Of a DNA stretch of 64,000 nt, positions 1 through 10,519 are shown in pieces. The translations under genes and the position numbers were made by a program. The stretch is taken from contig JAKZZE010000021.1 of assembly GCA_024220505.1 (NCBI GenBank), forward strand, positions 558,001 to 622,000, read 5' to 3'. This DNA comes from Rhizopus arrhizus (Eukaryota > Mucoromycota > Mucoromycetes > Mucorales > Rhizopodaceae). How positions within the stretch are numbered: the stretch's first letter is position 1; every line of letters begins with the position of its first letter. The notes beneath the pieces were generated by a model. That model searched no databases. It saw nothing but the letters and a program-made list of their open reading frames with translations, and was not told the DNA's origin.

Positions 1-42
1 AAGGCTGTTATTAAAGCAAAAGGGGGATATACGGACTACTAG
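1..42 (+). CDS. Tc1/mariner transposase, C-terminal 13 residues (partial)
   Basis: Frame 1 reads KAVIKAKGGYTDY and then TAG. This matches the usual last residues of Tc1-type transposases; the copies at 28940-29962 and 52238-53260 end GGPTKY and GRDTKY. It lies inside the element whose terminal repeat ends at 269. The DDE core is outside the window, so nothing can be said about activity. Confidence 0.75.
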   Translation, partial: KAVIKAKGGYTDY

Positions 43-269
43 CAGATATTATGGAGCACCCTGAAAAATGGTCCGGATGTTGCTGAAATATTTGATCTTT
101 TGTAGCTCCCTTTGAACTTTTGTGTGACATATTAAATTTTTACTAAAGATAAAGTAATGTTTTCTCTTCAAAATAATGTTTGTTCTGTTCAATTTGATTG
201 AGATTTGGTAAAGCTATAGCGATATTTGTGAATAATTTAAAAACATCCGGACCATTTTTCCACCTACTG
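1..269 (+). mobile_element. 3' end of a Tc1/mariner element, cut by the window edge
   Basis: This stretch ends in a terminal inverted repeat (complement reads CAGTAGGTGGAAAAATGG) followed by a TA at 270-271. It begins with the last codons of a transposase. The terminal sequence GAAAAATGGTCCGGATGTT occurs again in inverse orientation near 64-82, so this end could fold into a hairpin of about 200 nt. The 5' part lies outside the window. Confidence 0.8.
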
Positions 270-271
270 TA

Positions 272-648
272 TATTTGGGTATTTTCTTGATAGGAGTGAC
301 CACCAGATCTTGTTTTAAAGTAGATCAGTCTTGATGTAAAGATAATAATAGCTTGATATGTGTTTTAATAGAGTTACAATGAAGATATTTGGCTTCAAGG
401 GACTTGACTTATTCTTGATATTTAGTAAATTAATAATAAAAGAGATTTGCTTTGAATGATATTTATTTAAGAATAAAAGCAGTGAAGTCTGTCAGAAGTA
501 AATAAAATAACTGTTTTTATAGTTTTTATAAATTTTTAATATGCTTTAAATTTAAAGCATGTCTTGATTTTAATGCACCTTTCAATTTTCAACCTTGCAT
601 TAATTTTTATGTACCTTCGGGTCAAAAATCAAAGTCTGCATCTTTACA
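272..648 (-). repeat. Degenerate LTR of the G1/G2-related group
   Basis: It carries the block shared by all LTRs of this group: AGTGACCACCAGATCTT (from 295), followed by AAGTAGATCA and, about 70 bp on, an ACAATGAAGAT...TTCAAGGGACTTG stretch. It ends in ACA at 648. The left side was probably lost when the adjacent mariner inserted. No ORF was found. Orientation is inferred from the related G1 LTR. Confidence 0.55.
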
Positions 649-649
649 A

Positions 650-1162
650 TGTTGTAATATTGTTTGGGTTTATTGGGTTAAGGTTTAAATAAACAGAGAT
701 TTGAGTTATAATTGATATATGAGTTGACTTTTTGTGAATTGGATTTGGCTTGATTCGCTTGATATAGTGACCACCAGATCTTGTAAAGTAGATCAATCTT
801 GTTTTGATTCGTAAAAGGTTTGTTTAAAGTAAGAATAAAATAAAAAGGGATACAATGAAGATAGTTAGCTTCAAGGGACTTGACTTTGTAATTATAATAG
901 AATATCAAAAGAGCTTTTTAAAAGGATAATTGATAAATTTATTCAAAGAAAAACAAAGTTGTAGATTTTGTAAGTAAAAGTTTTAAAGTGCAAAGATCGA
1001 AGTGAAGTTTTTATATCCTGAGGAATAAATCCTCAGTATTTATACTGTTTGGTGAGTTATTGTTTGGTCAGATTTGATTGGCAATATTAACTTTTGGATC
1101 GTTTGAAAAGATCGTACCAAAAGATCGTTCCTTTTGTTCGTTCAAAAAGTTGGTTCTTGTGT
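650..1162 (-). repeat. Second LTR relic abutting G1
   Basis: It starts TGTTG directly after the previous LTR with a one-base gap. It contains the same TAGTGACCACCAGATCTT block (765-782) and the ACAATGAAGAT...TTCAAGGGACTTG block. It lacks the CA end expected of a complete LTR and runs straight into the G1 LTR at 1163. No coding sequence was seen; a 76-residue ORF here is not supported by any motif. Confidence 0.5.
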
Positions 1163-1561
1163 TGTTATTTGTATATAGATTGGCTTGTTGTAAGTGAGTT
1201 AATTTGAGTTAAGTTTGCTTGTGAAGCTTGATTGTAAGGTTAAGATAGCCTTGTAAGTTGTTGTTTTATATAGAATTTAAGCAGATGCTTGTTAAGTAGT
1301 GACCACCAGATCTTATTTGTAAGATCAATACGATGTTTCTTGATAAAAGTTAAAATAGAGTAAAAAGTTTAAGTGAACAGGGACTTTCTTGTTAAAGTTT
1401 GTTAATTATTGAGTAAAAATATATGATTTATTTAAACTGACTGACAATTTCTTCACAAAAAGATGGGATATATATATGAATAATATTTTTTTGTTTTCTT
1501 TTTAGCTTTTCTTATTTTTTTGACCTTTTTTATATTTTCAACTTTTTTTATCTTTTTAACA
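1163..1561 (-). repeat. G1 3' LTR, 399 bp
   Basis: It runs TGTTATTTG...TTTTTAACA on the plus strand. It matches the right-hand LTR (10520-10829 plus 12462-12550) base for base as far as I can read. It contains a PBS-like TAGTGACCACCA at 1297-1308 followed by a GATCTTA/TAAGATC hairpin. An A-rich purine stretch, the likely polypurine tract, follows inward on the minus strand at about 1562-1600. Confidence 0.88.
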
Positions 1562-1573
1562 TTTTTTATATTT

Positions 1574-3904
1574 TTAATTTTTTTTATCTTTCTGACTTGA
1601 CTCGGCTAATCTCTGTGTATCCTTATTACCATTTTCGTTACAGATTCCCGCACCACGGGAAGAATCGCCCACGATTCGTGTCCAGGGATCTACTTGCTTT
1701 ATCTTGTTAGCGAGGGCTCGATGGAAGCTGTAGCCAGGTAAGATTGTCTTTAACATTGTTTGCTTTATTGCTGAATATATTCCTACTGACTCTTTTGTGG
1801 ATCTTGGCTTAGCAAATCGAAAATGAGCCCAATGCCTTATGTTAGTTGCCAGTGTATCGCACAAGGTATCTCTTAAGATTAAAAGTTCTTCTATTTCTCG
1901 TATGGTGGTAGTACAGTAGCGGACAAAACTGGTGCACAAAACTTAAAATTAACATTGTATCTCCGCCATATGTCTGCGACTTTTGTGGTATATACCATCT
2001 GAAAGACAGTCCAAAATATACATTACGTTATGTAAACCGGAACTGTGCCGGACATCCCTCAGGCATAAGGTCATTTTTAGTGATTTTTTGCATATTTCAA
2101 TTTTCGCCAAAAATGTAGTGCTTGTCTAGCCTTCTTTCAATTTTCCCCAAATCTCTCCCGTTTGCTTTCAGATTTCACAGCAGATTAGTAAATTCTAGTA
2201 GCTCTTAAAAAATATATAAAACTGTACTTATTTTGTATTTCCCATTGAGCCCCCCCTTTTGTTTTTACCCTATTCACTATAACAAAGTACTAGCCTTATA
2301 TGTTTAAGAAAATAAGCAACTGTAAAAATGAAACTCTGAGATCTCGAATACACTTAGTTCGTACGACAACAGATATTCCTAGAGTAACAAGAATCTCTAA
2401 ATGGACAATCAACAGGAGAAAGAGGGAAGAAAGAAACTTAATGTCTTGTGATCATGAAGGTATTCCGCTATTAGCCTGAAAAGTTATTAGTTCAGTCATC
2501 AACCTAGAGCTTGGACAAGGTCCGCTACACACAGTTCCTGATGCTCAGCACATTTTGAGGACCTTAAGATACAGTGTTAGCAGACTGTCAGTCTGAAGGC
2601 ACAGTAGGAAGCTAGATTTTGAGTCTGGAAGTAAGGAATCGAAGAATTTCATCAGCTGTATAAGTCGGAAAAAGCGATGAATGTGGTATCACGACAAGCC
2701 ATTGTATACTATAGAGGGCTGGAAGTCTGCTATCTTTAGCAATGAAACAAATATGAACATTATGGATGCAGACAGTATACACTAATATTGAAAGCAAGTC
2801 GAGCAACCTGAGCGATTTTTTCACGGTGATCAAACAATGAAGCATGCTGGCTGCTCTGTTATGTTTTAAGGCTGTATTAGATATTGAGGACCAGAATATG
2901 TGTGTCAGGTATACGATGGTATAATGAACTCATAAATATGCACATATATTTCGCTTACTTCATACCACAAAAGCCTAGCGTATAGTGGTCTAAAACGTCG
3001 TAATCTCTCGTTTCAGCATGACAATGACACAAGGCACAAGTCAACGCATACCACAAACTCAATATTTGATAACAGCGCCTCTGTGCTACAAGTTTAGCCG
3101 TCACTAATCCCGGCCGAAGTCCGCTTAAGCATGCCAGGTGGCAATTGATGGCAAAGGTATGATGATACGACACTAGATCAAAAAGGGTCGATGATCTTTG
3201 GAAAAGAATAGTTAAAGAGCCGGGTTCTTTTACTGAAAATGATATACACGCATATTATTAGCATATGCAAAGAAGAACATCCGATGATATCAAGAGATGA
3301 GATGATTATATAAATTCTAAGGTCTTAGCCACTTTTGCGGTTTTTAGAAAATATAAAATTTTATAAATTTAAAGCACGCTTATCGCTCAGTTTTAACAAT
3401 GCCATGCTTAGAACATACATAAATTACAATGACTAGTATATCCTCCTTCTAGTACAGTTTCATGACTATTGCAACTACCATGAGCAGGTAATGGTAGTTA
3501 AAAGCTGAAAAAAAGTTTTGTGCACCAGTTTTGTCCGCTACTGTATATTGCTGATACTGCTCGCTGATTAGACTTTCCACATTATTTAAAAGCTCCATAT
3601 CGTCTTCCTCTTCCCACGAGGTCTCTAAGTTTTCTTTTCTCATAGCTTCTCCATGTATACATAATTTGATACCATCAATGACATGAATAGCATAGTCTTC
3701 TCTCGTTAATATGACTCCATCCACTTCATATGTCAAGTTTTTGGGCCCTACATTGCAACTTTCCCACATCTTAAGGAAGTCAATTGTTGCGACCATGGCA
3801 GCTTCATATCCTTGTTCTATGTATACTCTTTTTAAATATACATCTACTTCCATAGAGAAAAATTCATCGTTCGAGTCTTGTTGTTTGTTTTCTGAGTTGT
3901 TCAT
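1574..3904 (-). pseudogene. G1 third ORF (ORF3), unknown function, split by Tc1-A
   Basis: The N-terminal half is at 3544-3904 (starts MNNSENKQQDSNDEF) and the C-terminal half at 1574-1913. Between them lies a 1630-bp Tc1 copy inserted at a TA. Joined, the product aligns along its length with the intact G2 ORF at 12891-13628; shared blocks are VDVYL/VETYL, EQGYEAAMVA/QQGYDVAMVA, WESCNVGP/WESCDVGP, EELLILRDTLCD/EELRDSLCD, HWAHFR, and PGYSF.RAL. The gene starts 90 bp after the integrase stop. There is no signal peptide, transmembrane segment or zinc motif, so it does not look like an envelope protein. I do not recognise the family. Its conservation in two elements suggests a role in the element's life cycle. 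Confidence 0.75.
1914..3543 (+). mobile_element. Tc1-A: 1630-bp Tc1/mariner copy with a dead transposase
   Basis: Perfect ends CAGTAGCGGACAAAACTGG are present in inverted orientation, flanked by the TA duplication (1912-1913 and 3544-3545). A degenerate transposase can be traced on the plus strand: near 2720-2770 a frame resembles WKSAIFSNETNMN (the first catalytic Asp region, here N), and near 3010-3045 FQHDNDTRHK (the second Asp region). Stops lie between them. Two more copies of exactly 1630 bp are at 10830 and 43133. The copy must have moved using transposase supplied by another element. Confidence 0.88.
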
Positions 3905-3994
3905 TGGTTTTAATAAGTTCTTGTCTTCTTTTTTTTTTGTCTATATATATTCTTTCTGTGTTGATTATTGTTATATGTCATCTGTTGTTTTGTT

Positions 3995-5341
3995 TCATAG
4001 GAATAGCTCCTTTGTTTGCTCATCCAGGTTGGTCATGATACTTCTTTCATTTTCTTGGCACCATTGAACTTTAGGTAACAAATAAGGCTTCATTCTATTT
4101 CCATGTATTCTTCTAAGCTTTGTGTCATGAGGATCCATGCTTTTGATATGATATGTTCCTTTTCCAAGTATATGCTGTATAACGTATGGTCCTTCCCACT
4201 TATCTTGTAACTTTGCTGACCATGATGTTGACAAATAATCTCGGTAAATGAGAACTATATCTCCTAATTTGAACGGTGGTTTCAGTTCCTTGCGTTCATC
4301 TAGTATCTTTTTTTCAATCTGCTTTTTCTCCGTTTCTTGAGCTCGTTGTATGTTTTGCACGGCCATTTCTCTTGTTTTGTTAAGATTGTATATTTGATGA
4401 ATTGTCCGATGTCGTAGGATAGCGTCAAATTTGGGTGAATTCCGTTCATACACATGATGATCTATATCGAATGGTGTCTTCGGTTCATACCCATATAGTA
4501 AGAAAAATGCTGTATTCTTTGTTGATCCTTGTTTAATGGTTCGATAGGCAAATAGTGCAGCTGGTAAGTACAAGTCCCAATCGTCCTTTTCTTCTTTTGT
4601 ACGCTTTTGCAAGATTCGTCCTAAGGTTCTGTTGAAACGTTCAATCAATCCATTGCTTTGAGGATTATATGGTGTAGTGGTCTTGTGAATAATCGAAAAA
4701 TTCCTGCATACTTGTTGTATCATCTTGCTAACAAATGGTTTGCCATTATCCGAAACTATAATTGTGGGACAACCATGTCTACATATGATTTCTTCGTATA
4801 AGAATAAAGCAATTTCTGATGCAGTTTGGAAACGAATGGGTCTTGCTTCCACATATTTAGTAAGATAGTCGATTCCTGCTATGATATATCTGTTTCCGGA
4901 TCGTGAAGCTTGTACATGTTTAACGTCTAAAGCGATGCGATCGAAAGGTTTTACTGATACTGGCACAGGGTATAATTCTTCTTTTAACGACTTTTTCCCA
5001 TGTCTCTGACATCTGTGACATTTTTTTACATATTCCATTATGTCCTTGGTCATATTTTCCCAATAATAACTTGATGCGATTTTGTGTAGTGTATTATTAT
5101 ATGCCAAATGTCCACCAAGAGGGTGTTGATGATATGAATACATGATTTCTTCAGCTTCTTGCTTGTTTAGCACTTTTCGTATTATTCCGTTTTCGGTGTT
5201 GTATCTATACAGATTATCCTTGTATATGGTAAACTTATGTGCTTGCTTCTGTAAGTATATTTTCTGTTTGTGCGTGATATCTTCTGGTAGTTTCAACTCT
5301 TGCAGATATTGTTTCACGATGTCAATTTGCTGTTGTTCCAT
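3995..5341 (-). CDS. G1 integrase region of pol
   Basis: 448 residues starting MEQQQIDIV. About residues 70-115 form the HHCC zinc domain (HQHPLGGH...CHRCQRHG). The catalytic core has the first Asp in ALDVKHVQASRSG, the second in VSDNGKPF and the Glu in SNGLIERFNRT, so the DDE triad is complete. The C-terminal GPY-type module is KWEGPYVIQHILGKGTYHI. Integrase inserts the cDNA into host DNA in the nucleus. It is separated from the RNase H ORF by about 310 bp with stops, so it may be translated separately or after splicing; the Met start is only the first in frame. No chromodomain follows. Confidence 0.85.
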   Translation of the reverse strand: MEQQQIDIVKQYLQELKLPEDITHKQKIYLQKQAHKFTIYKDNLYRYNTENGIIRKVLNKQEAEEIMYSYHQHPLGGHLAYNNTLHKIASSYYWENMTKDIMEYVKKCHRCQRHGKKSLKEELYPVPVSVKPFDRIALDVKHVQASRSGNRYIIAGIDYLTKYVEARPIRFQTASEIALFLYEEIICRHGCPTIIVSDNGKPFVSKMIQQVCRNFSIIHKTTTPYNPQSNGLIERFNRTLGRILQKRTKEEKDDWDLYLPAALFAYRTIKQGSTKNTAFFLLYGYEPKTPFDIDHHVYERNSPKFDAILRHRTIHQIYNLNKTREMAVQNIQRAQETEKKQIEKKILDERKELKPPFKLGDIVLIYRDYLSTSWSAKLQDKWEGPYVIQHILGKGTYHIKSMDPHDTKLRRIHGNRMKPYLLPKVQWCQENERSIMTNLDEQTKELFL

Positions 5342-5653
5342 TTTTGGTAATCTAAAGTTCTTGATATGTTATTGTTTCAGGGTCTTGATTTTTATGTGTG
5401 ATATTTCCAATTTTAGTGTTGTTAAAGTTTTTTCTTCTCACGACTGTTTGTTTTCTAGGCCGTCCTTCCTCCTCTTATGATTTTTGTATTTTTCTATTGT
5501 TTTTGATGATTTTGTATATTTTGTTTCAACTTCCCCTCCCTTCCTCCATGTAGTTGATAATATGATTTTTCTTTTTTTATGTGTATTTTGTGTTGTTTTT
5601 GGATTTTTCTAGAGTTTATGTATCCTCTACCCTCCCATCCTCCATGTAGTTGA
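5342..5653 (-). other. Purine-rich gap between RNase H and integrase ORFs of G1
   Basis: On the element's sense strand this gap has purine-rich blocks: CAACTACATGGAGGATGGG and CAACTACATGGAGGAAGGG (about 93 bp apart), then a related AAGAGGAGGAAGGACGG. The pol frame is closed at the start of the gap by TAA at 5654-5656. A GGGTAGAGG donor-like and a CTTTAG acceptor-like site exist, so an intron is possible but unproven. A central polypurine tract or a decayed linker are alternatives. Confidence 0.4.
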
Positions 5654-6461
5654 TTAATATCCAAGTCTTGACAGGAAATCTGCACTTTCGTTGACACGTC
5701 CAGGTCTATATTTAATTTCAAAGTCGTATTCTGATAATGTGACGATCCATCGGGCTATTATTCCGGTTGGGTTTGGTGTCTTGAGAAGTCCAGTTAAGGC
5801 TGAATGATCTGTAATGATCATGAATTTCTTTCCAAGTAAATATGGTCTAAAGAGTTTTACTGCCCAAATAACTGCTAAGCATTCTAATTTTGTGGGTGCA
5901 TAATTGGCTTCGTTAGGCTTGAGTCCACGACTTGCATATATAATTGGATGTTCTTTTCCGTCGTCATCAAGTTGGGTTAAGACACATCCTAGTCCTAGTT
6001 TAGAAGCGTCTGTAACTAGGATAAAACTTTTGTTGAAATCCGGTCTTGCCAGGACAGGTGCTGTTGTTAACAATTTCTTGAGTGTTTCAAATGACTTGGT
6101 TGTTTCTAGTGTCCACGGAATTTTCTTTTTTGTTTTAGTTTGGTCATGTAACGGCCTTGCAATAGCTGCAAAATTCTTTATAAATCTTCGATAATATGAT
6201 GCTATTCCTAAGAAAGATCTGACTTGCGTAATAGTGGTTGGTATTGGATATTCTACAATCTTCTTTATTTTGTCCGGATCGGTTTGTATGCCTTGGTTGG
6301 TAACGATGTATCCAAGAAATTTCAAATGATCTTTAAAGAAGAAACATTTCTCTGGATTTAATTTGAGATTGGCAGTTTCTATGCACTGAAATACTTGTTC
6401 TAGATGTATTAAATGCTCTTGATCGTTATGGGAGTATACATTAAGATCATCTATATAGGCT
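5654..6461 (-). CDS. G1 pol: RT C-terminal part and RNase H
   Basis: After the solo LTR, the RT resumes with the catalytic box AYIDDLNVYS and LKFLGYIV. The connection follows (RSFLGIASYYRRFI) and then RNase H: FILVTDASKLGLGCVLTQ, a Glu in KLECLAVIWAVKLFRPYL, IITDHSAL, and the closing YRPGRVNESADFLSRL. RNase H removes the RNA strand during cDNA synthesis in the cytoplasmic particle. The frame ends with TAA at 5654 before the integrase ORF. Without the solo LTR it continues directly from the RT half at 6803. Confidence 0.8.
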
Positions 6462-6802
6462 TGTCATGTTTTGACATGTCAATAAGATACAGTCTTATCA
6501 TTCTGGACTAAATCTTTACAAATGAGTTTGAATAAGAATAGAACCTGATAATTATCACTGCCCTAAACAGCCAAGTTTCACTTTCATCTCAACAGTTGAT
6601 TATTAACATCAGTCTATAAAATTTTTCTTATACATGTCAAATCATATCGGTCATAACTATTTTTGTCATCTAATCTCAGGTCTTGCTCAACTAATATAAA
6701 TAGCCTTGAAATCTTTCTTTAATAAAAGTATTCGACTTTAGAACTATTGTTCGGTCTCGTTAATTCTTCTTTATCTTATTTTTGAATACTTAAAACACTT
6801 CA
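6462..6802. repeat. Solo LTR, family D, 341 bp
   Basis: It runs TGTCATGTTTTGACATG...AAACACTTCA and is flanked by AGGCT at 6457-6461 and 6803-6807. It sits inside the RT gene one codon before YIDD. It is an inverted copy of the LTRs at 31465-31898 and 34291-34724, lacking one unit of a 93-bp internal duplication present in those. Confidence 0.92.
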
Positions 6803-9094
6803 AGGCTACCAAGCACTTGTTGATTAGCGGGCGGAAACATAAATCTATTAAACGCTGGAAGGTTGCTGGCGAATTTACAAGTCCCATAGGCAAGGTATTA
6901 TAGTGATATGTTCCGTATTTGGTAGTGAAAGCAGTGAATTCCTTGCTATCTTCATCTAATGGTACTTGATGAAAACCAGAGCGCATGTCGAGTGCTGAAA
7001 ATACTTTGGCTTTTCCTAGGGTGTCCAATAAATCGTCTATTCTTGGTAAAGGATGTGCGTCTTTCTTCGTCTTTGCATTTAATTTTCTGTAATCTATGAC
7101 CATTCTGTAATCACCATTCTTCTTCTTTACTAATATCACTGGTGCTGCCCACGGACTATTCGATGGTGATATGACTCCTAGTTTACAATATTTGTCCAAT
7201 TCTTTTTGAAGGTGCTCTGCTTCCAAAGGACTGATTCTGTACGGGCGGTGACTAATAGGTAATGTATTTTCTTCTATGATAATCTTGTGATTGATTAAAT
7301 TTGTGCGTCCAATTGTATCGTTGTCCCAGTCGAATATATGCTGGTATTTTTTCAGTAACTTAAGCAATTCTTCTTTCCTTGATTTATTTATATCTCCTAT
7401 TTCTAGTTTTTCCAATAGCTGTGGCTTTAGCGTATCTTGTTCTTCCTTGTTTAGATTTTGTTCAATAATATCGTGTTCTAAAGTGCATAATGTCGAGTTT
7501 CTGTCTACTTCATATGCTTTGATTATTGTATCGTCATTTAGATCATGAGCTTCCAATATTCCAATTTCTTCACCAGGTTCTAGATAAATATCATTTTCTG
7601 TACGATTGTATATGCGTATGTCGAGTGATTTCTTGTTGATTATGAATGAAGATGACTGATCAAAATATCCTGAAGACTGCATTAACTTTGGATGTGTAAT
7701 GTAAAAGTCATATAGTATGTTCTGAGTGTCTTCTTTGGATTTGTCTAAGCTGATATGTTTCGATGAATGCGCTTGTACTAAAAGTCCTGTGTCTGTTGAC
7801 TTTATCGAATACATTTCTTGTGAATTTGTAATAACTACTTCCTCGTATTTGTCATTTTCCAAAACTTGCAATGATTCTTGTTCATAACTTCTTTCTAAGG
7901 CTGTTACTTCCATTTCTATATCATCGTCACTGGTTTCTTCGCTTTCTGATTCAGATTCCTCTTCGGTTGATGAGTAACTTCCTTCTGAATCGCTATCTTC
8001 AAAGTGTACATGCTTATCGGAATGTGAGTTCGTGAGACTTATAGGATGTTGATAGTCTTGATGGAATGTTTTCATTTTGGGTAACGGCGTACTTTTTCGT
8101 ATGAAGTGTATTGGTAGTTCTGCCTTTTGGTTTTTATATTTGACTTTTAATGAAGAGCTATTGAAATCAATCTTGGCTTTAGCACGGTTTAACCAATTGC
8201 TTCCTAGTATAAGATGTGAAGGGCATGATGGTAAGACTTCGATTGTACAGGGTATGACCATGTCTTCCTTGACTTCAATTGGAACGTCGTATATCAAACC
8301 GAGAGCAGGTTGCTTGGTTCCATTTCCTAATGTGAATACATTTTCGGATGCTGAATCTATTTCTAATTCAAGAGCGTCTGCTAGGGCCTTTGACATACAG
8401 GTTTTTGATGCTCCACTGTCTACTAGGGCTTTAATGTTTTTGTCTCCAATACTCACAGTTGAGTAGGCTGCAGTGGTATTGATTTCCTCGTCTTCTATCA
8501 GAGCCATTGTTTGTTGGGTAGCTTGTTTATTTCTTTCTTGTCTTGGCTTTCTTTTTGGTCTACATTCTTCCACAAGCTTTTTGCGTAAAGATGGGGCTAC
8601 TGTGATCAAATCTCCAATTTCGATATCGGCTTTTTGTTTTAATACATCTGAGACTATATCATATTTGATATCTGGCTCTATTCTTCTAGTTCTTGGTTTA
8701 TTTAGTCGACTATTAACCTTGTCTTGTATAGGAAGATCCGTATCCATAGCTTCAGTTCGAGTGGGTTGCGTTTGTTGTACTGGCGTGGGATTTTTCACTT
8801 CTTCGATATGACTTCGTGTAGTGACTTTTCTGGTTATGGTAGGTTTTGCTACTTGCTTTCCTTTTTCTTTGTTTGTGGGTCTAGAGTTAGGATAGGGTGT
8901 AGTTGTGGCAACGTCAGGAGGTCTTTCTGGTCTGATTGCTGCATAGAGATCCTTTTGTTTGTTATTGTATTTATCTGTTAATATTGCGTTGAGCTGTTGT
9001 TGTTTAGGGGTTTTAATGGGTTTTATATCTTTTTGGGTGTTCAGTTGACCATTCTTCTGTGAGTTATCAAAAGCAACCGACCCTAATAGTTTTT
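6803..9094 (-). CDS. G1 pol: protease and RT N-terminal part
   Basis: The frame is open from the frameshift site to the solo LTR. An N-terminal basic/Pro-rich spacer (PERPPDVATTTPYP, RKVTTRSHIEE) leads to an aspartic protease (ALVDSGASKTCMS, then LILGSNWL) and a long acidic linker (SDSEGSYSSTEEESESESEE). RT follows: SPWAAPVILVKKKNGDYR, MVIDYRKLN, FSALDMRSGFHQVPL, LPMGLVNSPATFQ. There is no ATG near the start, as expected for a frameshift product. The RT is cut just before YIDD by the family D solo LTR, so this copy cannot make functional RT. Confidence 0.85.
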
Positions 9095-10237
9095 TGACTG
9101 ATTATTCTGTTGATTGTTATGTTGGTTACTGAGTTGGTTATTTGGTTGCCGTTGATCCTGACTTGCTGGTTGGTCATATAATCTCCTTTGATTTGGCGTA
9201 TAATTTCTGTTACTGTTATCGTATCGTCCATTGTTGTCGTTATTTCCATATCTTCCAGACCTATTATAATTATTGTTATAATTATTATACCTGTTGTTTC
9301 TAGTAGGTTGCTGTTGATATTGTTGACTACTAAGCTCTTGGCGAATTGTTTGTTGTATAAGACCAATAAGATCTTGCTGTTGGTTAGGACGTATGTGTTG
9401 ATGTCCGTTGTATTGAGTATGATGCAACTGATTACGGTTTCTTGATGTATTCATTGTTGTCAATTGATTTGTGCCATGTGTATTGTCATAATAGTAATTA
9501 TTACTAGGTTGAGCATTGTTATAATGTATTTGATTATATGCTAGTGCTGGCATGGCATGTTCATTTGTATCAACTAAGTCAATATTATGATTACTTGATA
9601 GATGATGATGGTTATGATTTTCATTATGATATATCAAAGCTTGATTGGCATTCCTTGGTATGAAAGGATTATCAACCATTGCAATCTTTCGAGGTCGATT
9701 GGCGTTCCACCATCCTTCGGCGTGATTGATCCAGTCTTGTAAGTTTTTAGAACTACTCTGTATACAGAACTGTTTGATTTCTCGTAAGAGACCTGCACGA
9801 AATCGGCTTTCGATGACTGCATCATTAGTTATGTTAGCAAGGTCTGCGGCTTCTTTTAGTCTGGCCAAGAATATTTGTGGGTGTTCCTGTTCGCCTTGAT
9901 ACATTTCGTTAAATTCTAATTCGTAACTCTGTATCAATTCTGGAGTTATGTAATAATTTTTCAATAGGTCTACGGCTTGTTCGTAGTTGATTCCAGGTAT
10001 TCTTTTGAGTATTTCTTTTTCGTAATACACTTTGGCGGCTCCTCTTAGTTGTGCCTTGAGAATAATAAGCTTGCGTGGTTCTTGAGTAATATTGTTAATA
10101 GCAAAGTAAGATTCCAAACTTTCTACAAAATGACGGAAGTCTTCTCCTTCGTAGCCATGGAAATCAATTAAAGCAGGTCGATAACTTGCGTTCATGTTAG
10201 CATTTGCCAACGCGATGTGTCCGTTTATATAAGCCAT
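9083..10237 (-). CDS. gag: G1 gag
   Basis: 384 residues from MAYINGHIALANANMN. Residues 25-200 are a Ty3-type capsid: LIDFHGYEGEDFRHFVESLESYF, QLRGAAKVYYE, FNEMYQGEQEHPQIFLARL. The C-terminal third is low-complexity Asn/Gln/Tyr/Arg (YNNYNNNYNRSGRYGNN, QDQRQPNNQLSN) with no CCHC zinc knuckle. RNA binding may therefore use the Arg/Tyr/Asn tail (inference). It starts about 115 bp inside the PBS and ends SKNY-TAG on the A AAA AAC slippery site. It aligns closely with G2 gag (14908-15963). Confidence 0.9.
   Translation of the reverse strand: MAYINGHIALANANMNASYRPALIDFHGYEGEDFRHFVESLESYFAINNITQEPRKLIILKAQLRGAAKVYYEKEILKRIPGINYEQAVDLLKNYYITPELIQSYELEFNEMYQGEQEHPQIFLARLKEAADLANITNDAVIESRFRAGLLREIKQFCIQSSSKNLQDWINHAEGWWNANRPRKIAMVDNPFIPRNANQALIYHNENHNHHHLSSNHNIDLVDTNEHAMPALAYNQIHYNNAQPSNNYYYDNTHGTNQLTTMNTSRNRNQLHHTQYNGHQHIRPNQQQDLIGLIQQTIRQELSSQQYQQQPTRNNRYNNYNNNYNRSGRYGNNDNNGRYDNSNRNYTPNQRRLYDQPASQDQRQPNNQLSNQHNNQQNNQSKNY
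9089..9095 (-). promoter_or_regulatory. -1 ribosomal frameshift site A AAA AAC (gag/pol of G1)
   Basis: In the gag frame the sense strand reads TCA AAA AAC TAT TAG. This is the canonical -1 slippery heptamer two codons before the stop. Slipping by -1 opens the pol frame (AAA AAA CTA TTA GGG). G2 has the same heptamer at the same place. Confidence 0.72.
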
Positions 10238-10351
10238 TTTAGTTCCAGGTAAATTTGATAATATTTTTTTGTTTAAGGTTGTTTCTTGGTTGTTGAATTT
10301 CTTGATTTGATGTTTTATTTCGATTTGATTTCTTGATTTGTTGTTTTATTT

Positions 10352-10369
10352 CCCTCGTAGTGACCACCA
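10352..10369 (-). promoter_or_regulatory. G1 tRNA primer-binding site
   Basis: On the sense strand it reads TGGTGGTCACTACGAGGG, two bases inside the LTR-like end. TGG pairs with a tRNA CCA tail, so the primer tRNA should end CCCTCGTAGTGACCACCA. The identical 18-mer occurs in G2 (16063-16080). It does not match the tRNA-Leu at 17145. Confidence 0.78.
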
Positions 10370-10371
10370 AA

Positions 10372-10519
10372 TGTTATTTGTATATAGATTGGCTTGTTGT
10401 AAGTGAGTTAATTTGAGTTAAGTTTGCTTGTGAAGCTTGATTGTAAAGTTAAGATAGCCTTGTAAGTTGTTGTTTTATACAGAATTTAAGCAGATGCTTG
10501 TTAAGTAGTGACCACCAAA
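10372..10519 (-). repeat. Partial (148-bp) duplicate of the G1 LTR
   Basis: It repeats the first part of the LTR (TGTTATTTGTATATAG...) up to the internal TAGTGACCACCA motif. It then switches to AATGTTATTTG, the sequence that follows the real PBS, and the full LTR starts again at 10520. It differs from the full LTRs at about two positions. It looks like a recombinant between the PBS and the PBS-like motif within the LTR. Confidence 0.85.
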
